A stretch of DNA of 64,000 nt from Pseudomonas syringae (GCF_023278085.1 NZ_CP066265.1:1580501-1644500), one strand, 5' to 3'. Counted from the first letter of the stretch, positions 26,056 to 36,478 are shown. The notes: generated from the sequence alone by a model not told the origin. Program-made: numbers and translations.

Positions 26056-29000
26056 TACGTCATTGCCCGCCAGACCCGAGACAGGATCTGGTTGCCCGTA
26101 CTGGCGCCGGTCAGGACGTCGTTGTTCTCGGTGCCTTGCATCGTGAGTAACTGAGCGGATACGCTGGCAGCCGTCCAGGCAGTGCCGTCGGCAAACTCGA
26201 TCTTCTCCAGCTTGAAACGACTATCGCCGGTGTTGAACCAGTTTTGAACAGTGACCTGATCCAGTCCGTTACTGTGGCTTAGAACAACATGGTTGCCCGA
26301 GCGGCCAATTGTAATATCGCTGGCACGGATGCCTTCTCCGAAGCGCAGGACATCAACATCTCCGGTGTAAAATGACGCATCATCATAGAGATTGTCCCGG
26401 CCATCGCCGAGATTAAAGAGGTACAAGTCCGACCCGGTACCACCATTTAATACATCGTCACCGGTACCGCCGACCAGCTGGTCATTGCCAGCAAGACCGT
26501 TGAGGGTATCGTTGCCACTTCCACCTTTAAGCTGATCGTTTTCCGAACCGCCGGACAATACGTCATTGCCCGCCAGACCCGACAGGATCTGGTTGCCCGT
26601 ACTGGCGCCGGTCAGGACGTCGTTGTTCTCGGTGCCTTGCAACGTGAGTAACTGAGCGGATACGCTGGCAGCCGTCCAGGCAGTGCCGTCGGCAAACTCG
26701 ATCTTCTCCAGCTTGAAACGACTATCGCCGGTGTTGAACCAGTTTTGAACAGTGACCTGATCCAGTCCGTTACTGTGGCTTAGAACAACATGGTTGCCCG
26801 AGCGGCCAATTGTAATATCGCTGGCACGGATGCCTTCTCCGAAGTGCAGGACATCAACATCTCCGGTGTAAAATGACGCATCATCATAGAGATTGTCCCG
26901 GCCATCGCCGAGATTAAAGAGGTACAAGTCCGACCCGGTACCACCATTTAATACATCGTCACCGGTACCGCCGACCAGCTGGTCATTGCCAGCAAGACCG
27001 TTGAGGGTATCGTTGCCACTTCCACCTTTAAGCTGATCGTTTTCCGAACCGCCGGACAATACGTCATTGCCCGCCAGACCCGACAGGATCTGGTTGCCCG
27101 TACTGGCGCCGGTCAGGACGTCGTTGTTCTCGGTGCCTTGCATCGTGAGTAACTGAGCGGATACGCTGGCAGCCGTCCAGGCAGTGCCGTCGGCAAACTC
27201 GATCTTCTCCAGCTTGAAACGACTATCGCCGGTGTTGAACCAGTTTTGAACAGTGACCTGATCCAGTCCGTTACTGTGGCTTAGAACAACATGGTTGCCC
27301 GAGCGACCAATTGTAATATCGCTGGCACGGATGCCTTCTCCGAAGCGCAGGACATCAACATCTCCGGTGTAAAATGACGCATCATCATAGAGATTGTCCC
27401 GGCCATCGCCGAGATTAAAGAGGTACAAGTCCGACCCGGTACCACCATTTAATACATCGTCACCGGTACCGCCGACCAGCTGGTCATTGCCAGCAAGACC
27501 GTTGAGGGTATCGTTGCCACTTCCACCTTTAAGCTGATCGTTTTCCGAACCGCCGGACAATACGTCATTGCCCGCCAGACCCGACAGGATCTGGTTGCCC
27601 GTACTGGCGCCGGTCAGGACGTCGTTGTTCTCGGTGCCTTGCATCGTGAGTAACTGAGCGGATACGCTGGCAGCCGTCCAGGCAGTACCGTCGGCAAACT
27701 CGATCTTCTCCAGCTTGAAACGACTATCGCCGGTGTTGAACCAGTTTTGAACAGTGACCTGATCCAGTCCGTTACTGTGGCTTAGAACAACATGGTTGCC
27801 CGAGCGGCCAATTGTAATATCGCTGGCACGGATGCCTTCTCCGAAGCGCAGGACATCAACATCTCCGGTGTAAAATGACGCATCATCATAGAGATTGTCC
27901 CGGCCATCGCCGAGATTAAAGAGGTACAAGTCCGACCCGGTACCACCATTTAATACATCGTCACCGGTACCGCCGACCAGCTGGTCATTGCCAGCAAGAC
28001 CGTTGAGGGTATCGTTGCCACTTCCACCTTTAAGCTGATCGTTTTCCGAACCGCCGGACAATACGTCATTGCCCGCCAGACCCGACAGGATCTGGTTGCC
28101 CGTACTGGCGCCGGTCAGGACGTCGTTGTTCTCGGTGCCTTGCATCGTGAGTAACTGAGCGGATACGCTGGCAGCCGTCCAGGCAGTGCCGTCGGCAAAC
28201 TCGATCTTCTCCAGCTTGAAACGACTATCGCCGGTGTTGAACCAGTTTTGAACAGTGACCTGATCCAGTCCGTTACTGTGGCTTAGAACAACATGGTTGC
28301 CCGAGCGACCAATTGTAATATCGCTGGCACGGATGCCTTCTCCGAAGCGCAGGACATCAACATCTCCGGTGTAAAATGACGCATCATCATAGAGATTGTC
28401 CCGGCCATCGCCGAGATTAAAGAGGTACAAGTCCGACCCGGTACCACCATTTAATACATCGTCACCGGTACCGCCGACCAGTTGGTCATTGCCAGCAAGA
28501 CCGTTGAGGGTATCGTTGCCACTTCCACCTTTAAGCTGATCGTTTTCCGAACCGCCGGACAATACGTCATTGCCCGCCAGACCCGACAGGATCTGGTTGC
28601 CCGTACTGGCGCCGGTCAGGACGTCGTTGTTCTCGGTGCCTTGCAACGTGAGTAACTGAGCGGATACGCTGGCAGCCGTCCAGGCAGTGCCGTCGGCAAA
28701 CTCGATCTTCTCCAGCTTGAAACGACTATCGCCGGTGTTGAACCAGTTTTGAACAGTGACCTGATCCAGTCCGTTACTGTGGCTTAGAACAACATGGTTG
28801 CCCGAGCGACCAATTGTAATATCGCTGGCACGGATGCCTTCTCCGAAGCGCAGAACATCAATATCTCCCTTGATAATTGATGAGTCGTCAAGAATGATAT
28901 CTTGATCATCACCCAAGTTGAATAAATATGTGTCAGCCCCTAGGCTACCGTATAAACTGTCGTTACCAGTACCTCCCTCTAGAAAGTCATTTCCCTTTCC

Positions 29001-31391
29001 TGAATAAATGACATCATCACCACCTAAACCAAATATGACAGCATTTGCTTGATAGTCATGCAGTTCATCATTGTTGTTGGTGGGCTTTGATACTATATTT
29101 TTTATAAAGTCTGTATCCCAACTCACCCCGTTAGAGAACTTTATGAAATCAACTTTGTAATCGCTATTAATGTCTCTATTAAAGTAATTTATAATTAGGA
29201 TGTTGTCTGTGCTTCCCTGTAGAGAGAGATTTAGGTTTTCACCGGAGCGAGAGAAATAAACGTCTCCGTTACTAATGGATGAGTCAAAGGTGATGTAATC
29301 TATGTTGCTAGGATTCAGGTCATAGTTGTTAATTCTATCCTGTCCCCAGCCTCTTGAGAAAAAGTATGTGTCAGATCCTTCATCGCCACTCAAGTAATCA
29401 TTACCGCCGCCCCCTTCTAAAAAGTCTTGTCCTTTGCCTCCATATATATAGTCATTGCCTAAACGGCCGAGAAAGCTTTCATTAGCATCGCTACCGTAGA
29501 GCTCGCTCCCGTTTGATTGACTAATAAGTCTCCCAAACTCAGAAATATCTTTTAGAAAATTTGTACCATTGGCGTCTCCTTTCAGGCGAGTCGCCTCTAT
29601 GAGATCGGGCCAACTATCGCCAGCATTTAGAAGTACAGCACTAAATGATTTTAAGTATTCAGAGGCTTTTTCGCCTTTAGAAGTATATGCTTCCTGTAGT
29701 TTTGTCATAAAACTATCAGTGTCAAATCCAATTCTTCCATCGGTATATGTTAGTTTTATGGAGGAAAGTAAGGGCTTGTATTCGCCCTCTATCATGAGAG
29801 AGGAGTAGTAAAAGTTTTCTAAAGTGTCGAATGTTTTCATCAGTGCTGCTGCGGCATTAGGTCCAGGGTTGCCAGTGCCCTCATTAGTTCCGGCAGATTG
29901 AGAGAACTTGATGCCTAGAAATGATTCCAAGGAGTAAAGTTTTCTAGCGTCGTCAATGTAATCACCTCTGCTACTGATGGCATGATCACTTACTTTGCTC
30001 CAGCTGTAGATCAATTCGCGTAATATAGCGTGCTGCTTAATGTTCTCAGTTGATGTGTAAAACGCATTCAGTTGACTTTCTAAATACCCTGAACTATCTT
30101 GGCTTATTGCTAAGCGAAGATCTGGGACTGTACCCATGCCAAGCAAGTTTGGAACCTTCGAGGCATTTTCACTTATCGTGGTAGTGTCAAGATTGATGGT
30201 CAATGCTTGATTGGTAACAAACCAAATATCGGTCAGTTGAAGTGAGTTGCCGTAGCTGGTTGTATAGCTACCTGCTTGTAGGGCTTGATTTCCGTTAGAG
30301 TCTGTAGAGTTGATATTTTTATACTGAGTTGAAAGTTCTGTTACTTTTGCCTCGGTAAGTGTAAATAGTTCTTCGTTATCGACCACTCCGTTACTATTAC
30401 CGTCTTTCCAGACTTTTAAAAGGCTGAAGCTTTTGTCTGTGCTGTTGATCTTTCCATCATTATTACTGTCCAATTCCTGTAGTGCTAAAAAACCATTAGC
30501 GGCATTTGTACCGTTATTTAACTTGCTGAAACTGCCAAATAGCTCTCCTCCGTTATCAATTTCACCGTTTTGATTTCTGTCCCAGACGAGAAATCCGTCA
30601 TCTTTTCCAACCCAACCCGTTTTTTCCGCGAACCCATCTCCATTGTGATCAAAATACACTGTATCACTTAAACCTAAGGTTTTAACTCCATCCCCATTGA
30701 GGTCGAGAATTAGCGGCGAAACAGTATTTAAAGCAGCGTTGAACATTTCATCAATCTTTAATATCAGTGTCTCATACAAGCCTTCGCCACCCGCCATTAA
30801 ACTGCTTGGGCTATTAACTCGATCCGTCCAAGTCTGAGCAAGTTCTTTGCTGCCGTCAACGCCTAGCGCCGCTATCATCGACATCAAATGAAGAGTATTG
30901 CCTGCCAGCAGCCCTTCAGCTAATGGGTTTCCCGCGGCGTTCAATGCTTCGGCCCAATAATTTTTCCTACTGGGTTCATCCAAAACGGAAAAAACTGCGT
31001 TCAGTGTCCACGAGTTTGCAGGATAGCCATTGCTCTCAAAAGCATTACTGTGAAAACTCCACGCTTCTGCATAGGTTACATCCGAATTAATGGTGTTAGT
31101 CAGAGGGTCAATATGATTGGCCAAGGCATCTATATATCCTTGCGCCATCGCATTCATAACGTTATCTATATCAGCTTGAGACATTGGTTTGTCTGCTTCA
31201 GCTGCTGAAAGCATCATGTAGTTCAAAGATACAGTTGCAAAAGCCGAAGTACCTTTAATTACACTGTGGGCTAATGTTGCGTAGTCAAATCCTTTTGTTT
31301 CAAGAAACGTATAGGCCGAGCTTGGGCCGCCAACCCTAAGGAGATTTTGAGCTGTGATCAAATCGTCTGATGACATAGATGGTACGGGCAT
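25944..31391 (-). CDS. Giant RTX calcium-binding protein, N-terminal part of a frameshifted gene
   Basis: This is the 5' and largest part (1815 codons) of a gene that would reach 22484. The ATG at 31391 has AAGGA 8 nt upstream. Residues 1-220 match nothing I recognise and have no signal peptide, as expected for a type I secreted protein. EF-hand-like calcium loops lie at about 230-235 (DLNGDG), 248-253 (DHNGDG), 271-279 (DRNQNGEID), 308-316 (DSNNDGKIN) and 330-338 (DGNSNGVVD). A region without motif follows to about 630, then two divergent RTX units, then the near-identical units. A 2-bp insertion at about 26080 shifts the frame, and the last 46 codons are nonsense. No HlyB/HlyD-type transporter lies in the window. 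Adhesin, bacteriocin or secreted enzyme are all possible. Confidence 0.85.
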   Translation of the reverse strand: MPVPSMSSDDLITAQNLLRVGGPSSAYTFLETKGFDYATLAHSVIKGTSAFATVSLNYMMLSAAEADKPMSQADIDNVMNAMAQGYIDALANHIDPLTNTINSDVTYAEAWSFHSNAFESNGYPANSWTLNAVFSVLDEPSRKNYWAEALNAAGNPLAEGLLAGNTLHLMSMIAALGVDGSKELAQTWTDRVNSPSSLMAGGEGLYETLILKIDEMFNAALNTVSPLILDLNGDGVKTLGLSDTVYFDHNGDGFAEKTGWVGKDDGFLVWDRNQNGEIDNGGELFGSFSKLNNGTNAANGFLALQELDSNNDGKINSTDKSFSLLKVWKDGNSNGVVDNEELFTLTEAKVTELSTQYKNINSTDSNGNQALQAGSYTTSYGNSLQLTDIWFVTNQALTINLDTTTISENASKVPNLLGMGTVPDLRLAISQDSSGYLESQLNAFYTSTENIKQHAILRELIYSWSKVSDHAISSRGDYIDDARKLYSLESFLGIKFSQSAGTNEGTGNPGPNAAAALMKTFDTLENFYYSSLMIEGEYKPLLSSIKLTYTDGRIGFDTDSFMTKLQEAYTSKGEKASEYLKSFSAVLLNAGDSWPDLIEATRLKGDANGTNFLKDISEFGRLISQSNGSELYGSDANESFLGRLGNDYIYGGKGQDFLEGGGGNDYLSGDEGSDTYFFSRGWGQDRINNYDLNPSNIDYITFDSSISNGDVYFSRSGENLNLSLQGSTDNILIINYFNRDINSDYKVDFIKFSNGVSWDTDFIKNIVSKPTNNNDELHDYQANAVIFGLGGDDVIYSGKGNDFLEGGTGNDSLYGSLGADTYLFNLGDDQDIILDDSSIIKGDIDVLRFGEGIRASDITIGRSGNHVVLSHSNGLDQVTVQNWFNTGDSRFKLEKIEFADGTAWTAASVSAQLLTLQGTENNDVLTGASTGNQILSGLAGNDVLSGGSENDQLKGGSGNDTLNGLAGNDQLVGGTGDDVLNGGTGSDLYLFNLGDGRDNLYDDASFYTGDVDVLRFGEGIRASDITIGRSGNHVVLSHSNGLDQVTVQNWFNTGDSRFKLEKIEFADGTAWTAASVSAQLLTMQGTENNDVLTGASTGNQILSGLAGNDVLSGGSENDQLKGGSGNDTLNGLAGNDQLVGGTGDDVLNGGTGSDLYLFNLGDGRDNLYDDASFYTGDVDVLRFGEGIRASDITIGRSGNHVVLSHSNGLDQVTVQNWFNTGDSRFKLEKIEFADGTAWTAASVSAQLLTMQGTENNDVLTGASTGNQILSGLAGNDVLSGGSENDQLKGGSGNDTLNGLAGNDQLVGGTGDDVLNGGTGSDLYLFNLGDGRDNLYDDASFYTGDVDVLRFGEGIRASDITIGRSGNHVVLSHSNGLDQVTVQNWFNTGDSRFKLEKIEFADGTAWTAASVSAQLLTMQGTENNDVLTGASTGNQILSGLAGNDVLSGGSENDQLKGGSGNDTLNGLAGNDQLVGGTGDDVLNGGTGSDLYLFNLGDGRDNLYDDASFYTGDVDVLHFGEGIRASDITIGRSGNHVVLSHSNGLDQVTVQNWFNTGDSRFKLEKIEFADGTAWTAASVSAQLLTLQGTENNDVLTGASTGNQILSGLAGNDVLSGGSENDQLKGGSGNDTLNGLAGNDQLVGGTGDDVLNGGTGSDLYLFNLGDGRDNLYDDASFYTGDVDVLRFGEGIRASDITIGRSGNHVVLSHSNGLDQVTVQNWFNTGDSRFKLEKIEFADGTAWTAASVSAQLLTMQGTENNDVLTGASTGNQILSRVWRAMTYCPAVRKTISLKVEVATIPSTVLLAMTSWSAVPVTMY

Positions 31392-31417
31392 GTTTTTCGT
31401 CCTTGATAGCTGTTGAG

Positions 31418-32101
31418 CTATTTAATAATATTGCTTAAAATAAGTTTGTTTGTATCGTTAATGATGCTTTTCCAGTTTGTAATACGTGTCGCCGAGAACG
31501 ACAGTACAACTAGTGATTGTAGTTCCGTAAAAAAATATTGGCCTTGACAGATATACGGTTCTCCTGTGGGTAATGGTGTGCACATTATAAATACCCAAGG
31601 TTCACCTTCCGTGTTGTTTGCCCAGAAATAGCTGTACATTTTATTGGTCGCACCATGGTTGCCCTTAAAGCTATAGAGCAAAGTCCTCGGGTCAAAAGCA
31701 ACGCTCTTCTTTTGGGTTTCGCTGGCTGATGCGGTATAAAAATTTTTAAGATACCCCATGCTGCTTGGGACAGAATTCATAGGTTTTAATGACGCCGTTA
31801 TATCGTAAATTTCAGATGTCCGTTTCAAATGCGCTTTGCCGGCCGGCGTCATTGCTGGCCAAAAGAAGGAGACAGTTAGGTCCTCAACCTCATCTTCGCA
31901 ATGCGCAGGCCCTAATTGATCAATAAGTTGTTTGTCCCAATAGTTGATGCCTTTTATGGTTGGGGAGAATGGTACATAGTCTTTAGATATTTTCAAAATG
32001 TTGTGATGAATAGACACGCAAATTTCACTTGAAAAAGCAAATTCACTAATCAGGGTTAGTGCAAAAAAAAATAATGCTAAAGCCGAGCGATTTTTTTTCA
32101 T
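31418..32101 (-). CDS. Small secreted protein of unknown function, upstream of the RTX gene
   Basis: This 227-residue protein has a clear Sec signal peptide (MKKNRSALALFFFALTLISEFAFSS) and four cysteines in the mature part (EICVS, AHCEDE, IMCTP, YICQG), which could form two disulfides. I do not recognise the family. An AGGGA ribosome-binding site precedes the ATG. It ends 26 bp before the RTX start on the same strand, so the two are probably one operon. It shares the low GC and AT-rich codon use of the RTX N-terminal region, unlike the flanking core genes, which suggests joint acquisition. A periplasmic partner of the RTX protein (immunity, chaperone or processing) is an inference. Confidence 0.75.
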   Translation of the reverse strand: MKKNRSALALFFFALTLISEFAFSSEICVSIHHNILKISKDYVPFSPTIKGINYWDKQLIDQLGPAHCEDEVEDLTVSFFWPAMTPAGKAHLKRTSEIYDITASLKPMNSVPSSMGYLKNFYTASASETQKKSVAFDPRTLLYSFKGNHGATNKMYSYFWANNTEGEPWVFIMCTPLPTGEPYICQGQYFFTELQSLVVLSFSATRITNWKSIINDTNKLILSNIIK

Positions 32102-32847
32102 TTGTTTCCCTTACGCATGAATGCGCTAGTTTTTCGATCTCAGGTATAGCAGATTTTTAGTATAGCTAACATTGTAAAGTTAAACCCTTCGGTGCTTGGA
32201 ACATTTTGTTATAGGGTTGAAAAAAATATTCGTATTTTTGACTAATCTTTAGTATTAACACTTTAGCGTTGGTGTCGGCTAGGTTTTGCTATTACTTGCA
32301 TTTTTCTAGAGGCTTACGCCTGTGGTCAGTCCATTGGGATTAGGCTTAATTTCCTTCCCTTGAGATGTTTAGCGCGAAGTCCTATCCAAGTGATTTTGAG
32401 TATTTTATTTGCATGGCAGTTAGCTAAAACCTGGTCGCTACCATAAATTTAATTTGCTGCATAGTCTTGGATTTACTTTTTTCGAATTGGATAGAGAAAT
32501 GATTTTTATTTAGACAGGCAATTTTCTGAGCATGTCAAGACTGGCTGAGCTAAGTCAAAAGCGCTTTTCTGACTGAATCATGCAATTGACAGTCTCAAGT
32601 TTTTACTTCGCTTACTGGGTAAGAAAATGCCATACACATGTTGAGCAGGATAGCCCTCCCTATGAGGGGCAAAATTTGCTTATACTATATACGTCGTCAG
32701 GCAGGCTGGAATTACTAGCTCCTGTGTGAAGCGTTTTGCATCTGTTTCTTTTAAATTTTTAAATAATCTCAAGCCAAAGCTACGTAAACCTGCATGTACG
32801 AAGGGCCCGTTACAAGATGCACATGTAGCCCTTCAAAGTTCTCTAAC
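32102..32847. other. AT-rich intergenic stretch upstream of the RTX operon
   Basis: No coding region, tRNA or transposase remnant is seen in about 750 bp. The base composition is clearly richer in A and T than the core genes on either side, like the RTX N-terminal region. The part next to 32101 should hold the RTX-operon promoter. I see no direct repeats or attachment-site-like sequence that would define the island boundary. Confidence 0.55.
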
Positions 32848-34146
<1,299 letters not shown>

Positions 34147-34183
34147 TTATCTGGACTTTTCGAGGGTTAAGAGGGGGGGCGGT

Positions 34184-35053
34184 ATGGCCAGATCTGCCAC
34201 TACAGCAATACCGGTGTTCAAGCTTTACGGCGAAACCACCGCCTGGCCGACGCCGGATCTGATTCATTGCGAATCGATCCCCGAGCGCAGCAAGGTTCAT
34301 GAGTGGGAGATCAAACCGCATCGGCATGGCGATCTGGTGCAGTTGCTGTATGTGCAATCGGGCAAGGCGATGCTGAAAGTCGAGGACATGGTCCGCGAAG
34401 TTGAAACGCCGTCGCTGCAGGTGGTCCCGGCGTTGAGCGTACATACCTTCAGGTTTGCCGAAGACATTCAAGGGCACATTCTCAGCCTGGCGCGGCCGCT
34501 GGTGGAGCAGCTTGAGACAGCGCTCGACAGCTCGGCAATGAGTACAGCTCGTTGCTATGAGCTTGGGGCAGACAGCCATTACGTCGACACGTTGTTCAGC
34601 GCCATCGCTCGCGAATACCGACAGCCCGGAGCGGGTCGCGATCTGATGCTGCATTCGCTGATCAATGTATTGGTGGTCTGGCTGAGTCGGCGTAGCAGCG
34701 AGCACGCCGGCGAAGAAATTCATGCGCTGGACCGCGGGCGTGAGCATTTACAGGTGTTCATGCATCAACTGGAAACGAGCTTTCGCGAGCATTGGTCCAT
34801 TGAGCAGCATGCACAGGCAATGGGGCTCAGTGCGGCTCATCTGAATGCGCTGTGCCGGCGTCTGTGCAACCAGTCGGCGTTGCAGATCATCAGCCAGCGG
34901 CTGTTGCTGGAGGCCAAGCGCAATCTGATTTACACCACCATGACCATCAATCAGGTGTCCGACAGCCTGGGGTTTTCCGAACCGGCCTATTTTTCGCGCT
35001 TTTTCAAACGCGCCACTGGCCAGTCGCCCAGCGCGTTTCGTCAGCAGAAATAA
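34184..35053 (+). CDS. pobR: AraC-family activator PobR
   Basis: This 289-residue protein has an N-terminal cupin-like ligand-binding domain (HEWEIKPHRHGDLVQLLYVQ) and a C-terminal AraC/XylS double helix-turn-helix. The second helix-turn-helix is INQVSDSLGFSEPAYFSRFFKR followed by TGQSPSAFR. In Pseudomonas, AraC-type PobR activates pobA in response to 4-hydroxybenzoate. The ATG at 34184 has an AAGAGGGGG ribosome-binding site; the longer in-frame start at 33932 would run back into pobA. It is divergent from pobA. Confidence 0.92.
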   Translation: MARSATTAIPVFKLYGETTAWPTPDLIHCESIPERSKVHEWEIKPHRHGDLVQLLYVQSGKAMLKVEDMVREVETPSLQVVPALSVHTFRFAEDIQGHILSLARPLVEQLETALDSSAMSTARCYELGADSHYVDTLFSAIAREYRQPGAGRDLMLHSLINVLVVWLSRRSSEHAGEEIHALDRGREHLQVFMHQLETSFREHWSIEQHAQAMGLSAAHLNALCRRLCNQSALQIISQRLLLEAKRNLIYTTMTINQVSDSLGFSEPAYFSRFFKRATGQSPSAFRQQK

Positions 35054-35054
35054 A

Positions 35055-35080
35055 AACGGGGCGCTCAAGGGCGCCCCGTT
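35055..35080. terminator. Bidirectional terminator between pobR and ppnN
   Basis: AACGGGGCGC and GCGCCCCGTT form a perfect 10-bp stem with a 6-nt loop, starting 2 bp after the pobR stop. Flanking A-rich sequence (TAAAAACGGGG) gives a T-run in the other direction, so it could also stop ppnN transcripts arriving on the minus strand. Confidence 0.8.
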
Positions 35081-35104
35081 CACTTGCCTGATGACGCTGT
35101 GGCG

Positions 35105-36478
35105 TCAGGCCACAACCTGATAGCACGGCACATAGGCCGCGCCACCCGGCAGTTTCATGCGGTGCTGATCGACAAACGCCTGTAACAGTTGGTCCAGCGG
35201 GCCCATGATCGAAGGGTCACCCTGAATCTGATAAGGACCGTGTTGTTCGATCAGACGAATGCCCTTGTCCTTGACGTTGCCTGCGACAATGCCGGAAAAC
35301 GCCCGACGCAGGTTGGCCGCCAGTTCGTGCGTGGGCACGTCATGGTTGAGTTGCAGCTTCGCCATGTTCTCGTGGGTCGGATCGAAAGGGTGCTGGAAGC
35401 TTTCTTCGATCTTCAGCAGCCAGTTGAAGTGAAACGCATCGTTGCGCTCGCGGCGGAACTGCTTCACTTCTTTCAGGCCCTGAGTCATCTGCCGGGCGAC
35501 GTCTGCCGGGTTGTCGATGATGATCTGGTAGTGACGCTGCGCCTCTGCACCCAGCGTGGCACCGACGAACGCGTGCAGCTGTTGCAGGTACGGCTCGGTG
35601 TTTTTCGGGCCGGTCAGGATCACCGGGAACGGCACGTCCTTGTTGTCCGGGTGCATCAAGATGCCCAGCAGGTACAGGAATTCTTCGGCAGTGCCTGCGC
35701 CACCCGGGAAGATGATGATGCCGTGACCGACACGCACGAAGGCTTCGAGCCGTTTTTCGATGTCCGGCAGGATCACCAGCTCGTTGACGATCGGGTTCGG
35801 CGCCTCGGCAGCGATGATGCCCGGCTCGGTCAGGCCCAGGTAGCGACCGCCTACGATGCGCTGCTTGGCGTGGGCGATGGTGGCGCCTTTCATCGGGCCT
35901 TTCATGACGCCGGGGCCGCAACCGGTGCAGATGTCCAGGCTGCGCAGGCCCAGCTCATGGCCGACCTTCTTGGTGTATTTGTATTCTTCGGTGTTGATCG
36001 AGTGACCACCCCAGCACACCACCATCTTCGGTTCGACACCGGCACGCAGGGTGCGGGCGTTGCGCAGCAGGTGGAACACGTAGTCGGTGATGCCCTGAGA
36101 ATTGCTCAGGTCGATGCGCTGGCTGTCCAGTTCGCTTTCGGTGTAGACGATGTCGCGCAAGGCGCTGAACAGCATCTCGCGGGTGCTGGCGATCATTTCG
36201 CCATCGACGAAAGCGTCGGCCGGAGCGTTGAGCAGCTCCAGGCGCACGCCGCGATCCTGCTGGTGGATGCGCACTTCAAAACTTTCGTACGCTTCAAGAA
36301 TGGTCTTGGCGTTATCGACATGGGCGCCGGTATTGAGAATGGCCAGGGCGCACTGGCGAAACAGGGTGTAGGTACTGCCTGAACCGGCAGCGCTGAGCTG
36401 CTGCACTTCACGTTGGGACAGGGTTTCAAGGCTGCCTTTCGGGCTTACGGTGGCGTTAATCACTTGTCTTGGGAGCAT
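35105..36478 (-). CDS. ppnN: Nucleotide 5'-monophosphate nucleosidase PpnN (YgdH family)
   Basis: This 457-residue protein is of the LOG/lysine-decarboxylase-like superfamily. PpnN hydrolyses purine and pyrimidine nucleoside monophosphates to base and ribose 5-phosphate and is (p)ppGpp-responsive in E. coli. The signature PGGAGTAEEFLYLLG and the preceding CTGCGPGVMKGPMKGA motif are present, flanked by N- and C-terminal extensions typical of PpnN rather than short LOG proteins. The start is taken at 36478 (MLPRQVINA), preceded by GGAAAA; 36490 (MENRML) is the alternative four codons upstream. It is monocistronic by position. Confidence 0.9.
   Translation of the reverse strand: MLPRQVINATVSPKGSLETLSQREVQQLSAAGSGSTYTLFRQCALAILNTGAHVDNAKTILEAYESFEVRIHQQDRGVRLELLNAPADAFVDGEMIASTREMLFSALRDIVYTESELDSQRIDLSNSQGITDYVFHLLRNARTLRAGVEPKMVVCWGGHSINTEEYKYTKKVGHELGLRSLDICTGCGPGVMKGPMKGATIAHAKQRIVGGRYLGLTEPGIIAAEAPNPIVNELVILPDIEKRLEAFVRVGHGIIIFPGGAGTAEEFLYLLGILMHPDNKDVPFPVILTGPKNTEPYLQQLHAFVGATLGAEAQRHYQIIIDNPADVARQMTQGLKEVKQFRRERNDAFHFNWLLKIEESFQHPFDPTHENMAKLQLNHDVPTHELAANLRRAFSGIVAGNVKDKGIRLIEQHGPYQIQGDPSIMGPLDQLLQAFVDQHRMKLPGGAAYVPCYQVVA

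Larger units (their letters stand above)
22681..28868 (-). repeat. Tandem array of about 12.4 near-identical 501-bp RTX repeat units
   Basis: The marker TTCTCGGTGCC recurs at 23119, 23620, 24121, 24620, 25121, 25622, 26125, 26626, 27127, 27628, 28129 and 28630. The spacing is 501 bp except for 499 and 503 where indels occur. Each unit encodes 167 residues: four to five glycine/aspartate nonapeptide RTX repeats (for example GGSENDQLKGGSGNDTL), then a segment matching the haemolysin-type calcium-binding-related domain (GIRASDITIGRSGNHVVL through FKLEKIEFADGT). Units differ by only a few substitutions, such as Arg/His in VLRFGEG or VLHFGEG and Leu/Met in QLLTLQG or QLLTMQG. Such identity implies very recent expansion or ongoing gene conversion. 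Confidence 0.95.

Noticed and set aside
23079..26082. Programmed ribosomal frameshifting in the RTX gene
   Set aside because: No slippery heptamer or stimulating structure is seen at the junctions, and the other units with intact sequence show that the indels are in the DNA.
22681..28868. CRISPR array
   Set aside because: The repeats are 501 bp and protein-coding, with no short repeat/spacer pattern and no cas genes.
32102..32847. Insertion-sequence remnant or attachment site next to the RTX island
   Set aside because: No terminal inverted repeats, transposase fragments or tRNA sequence could be seen.
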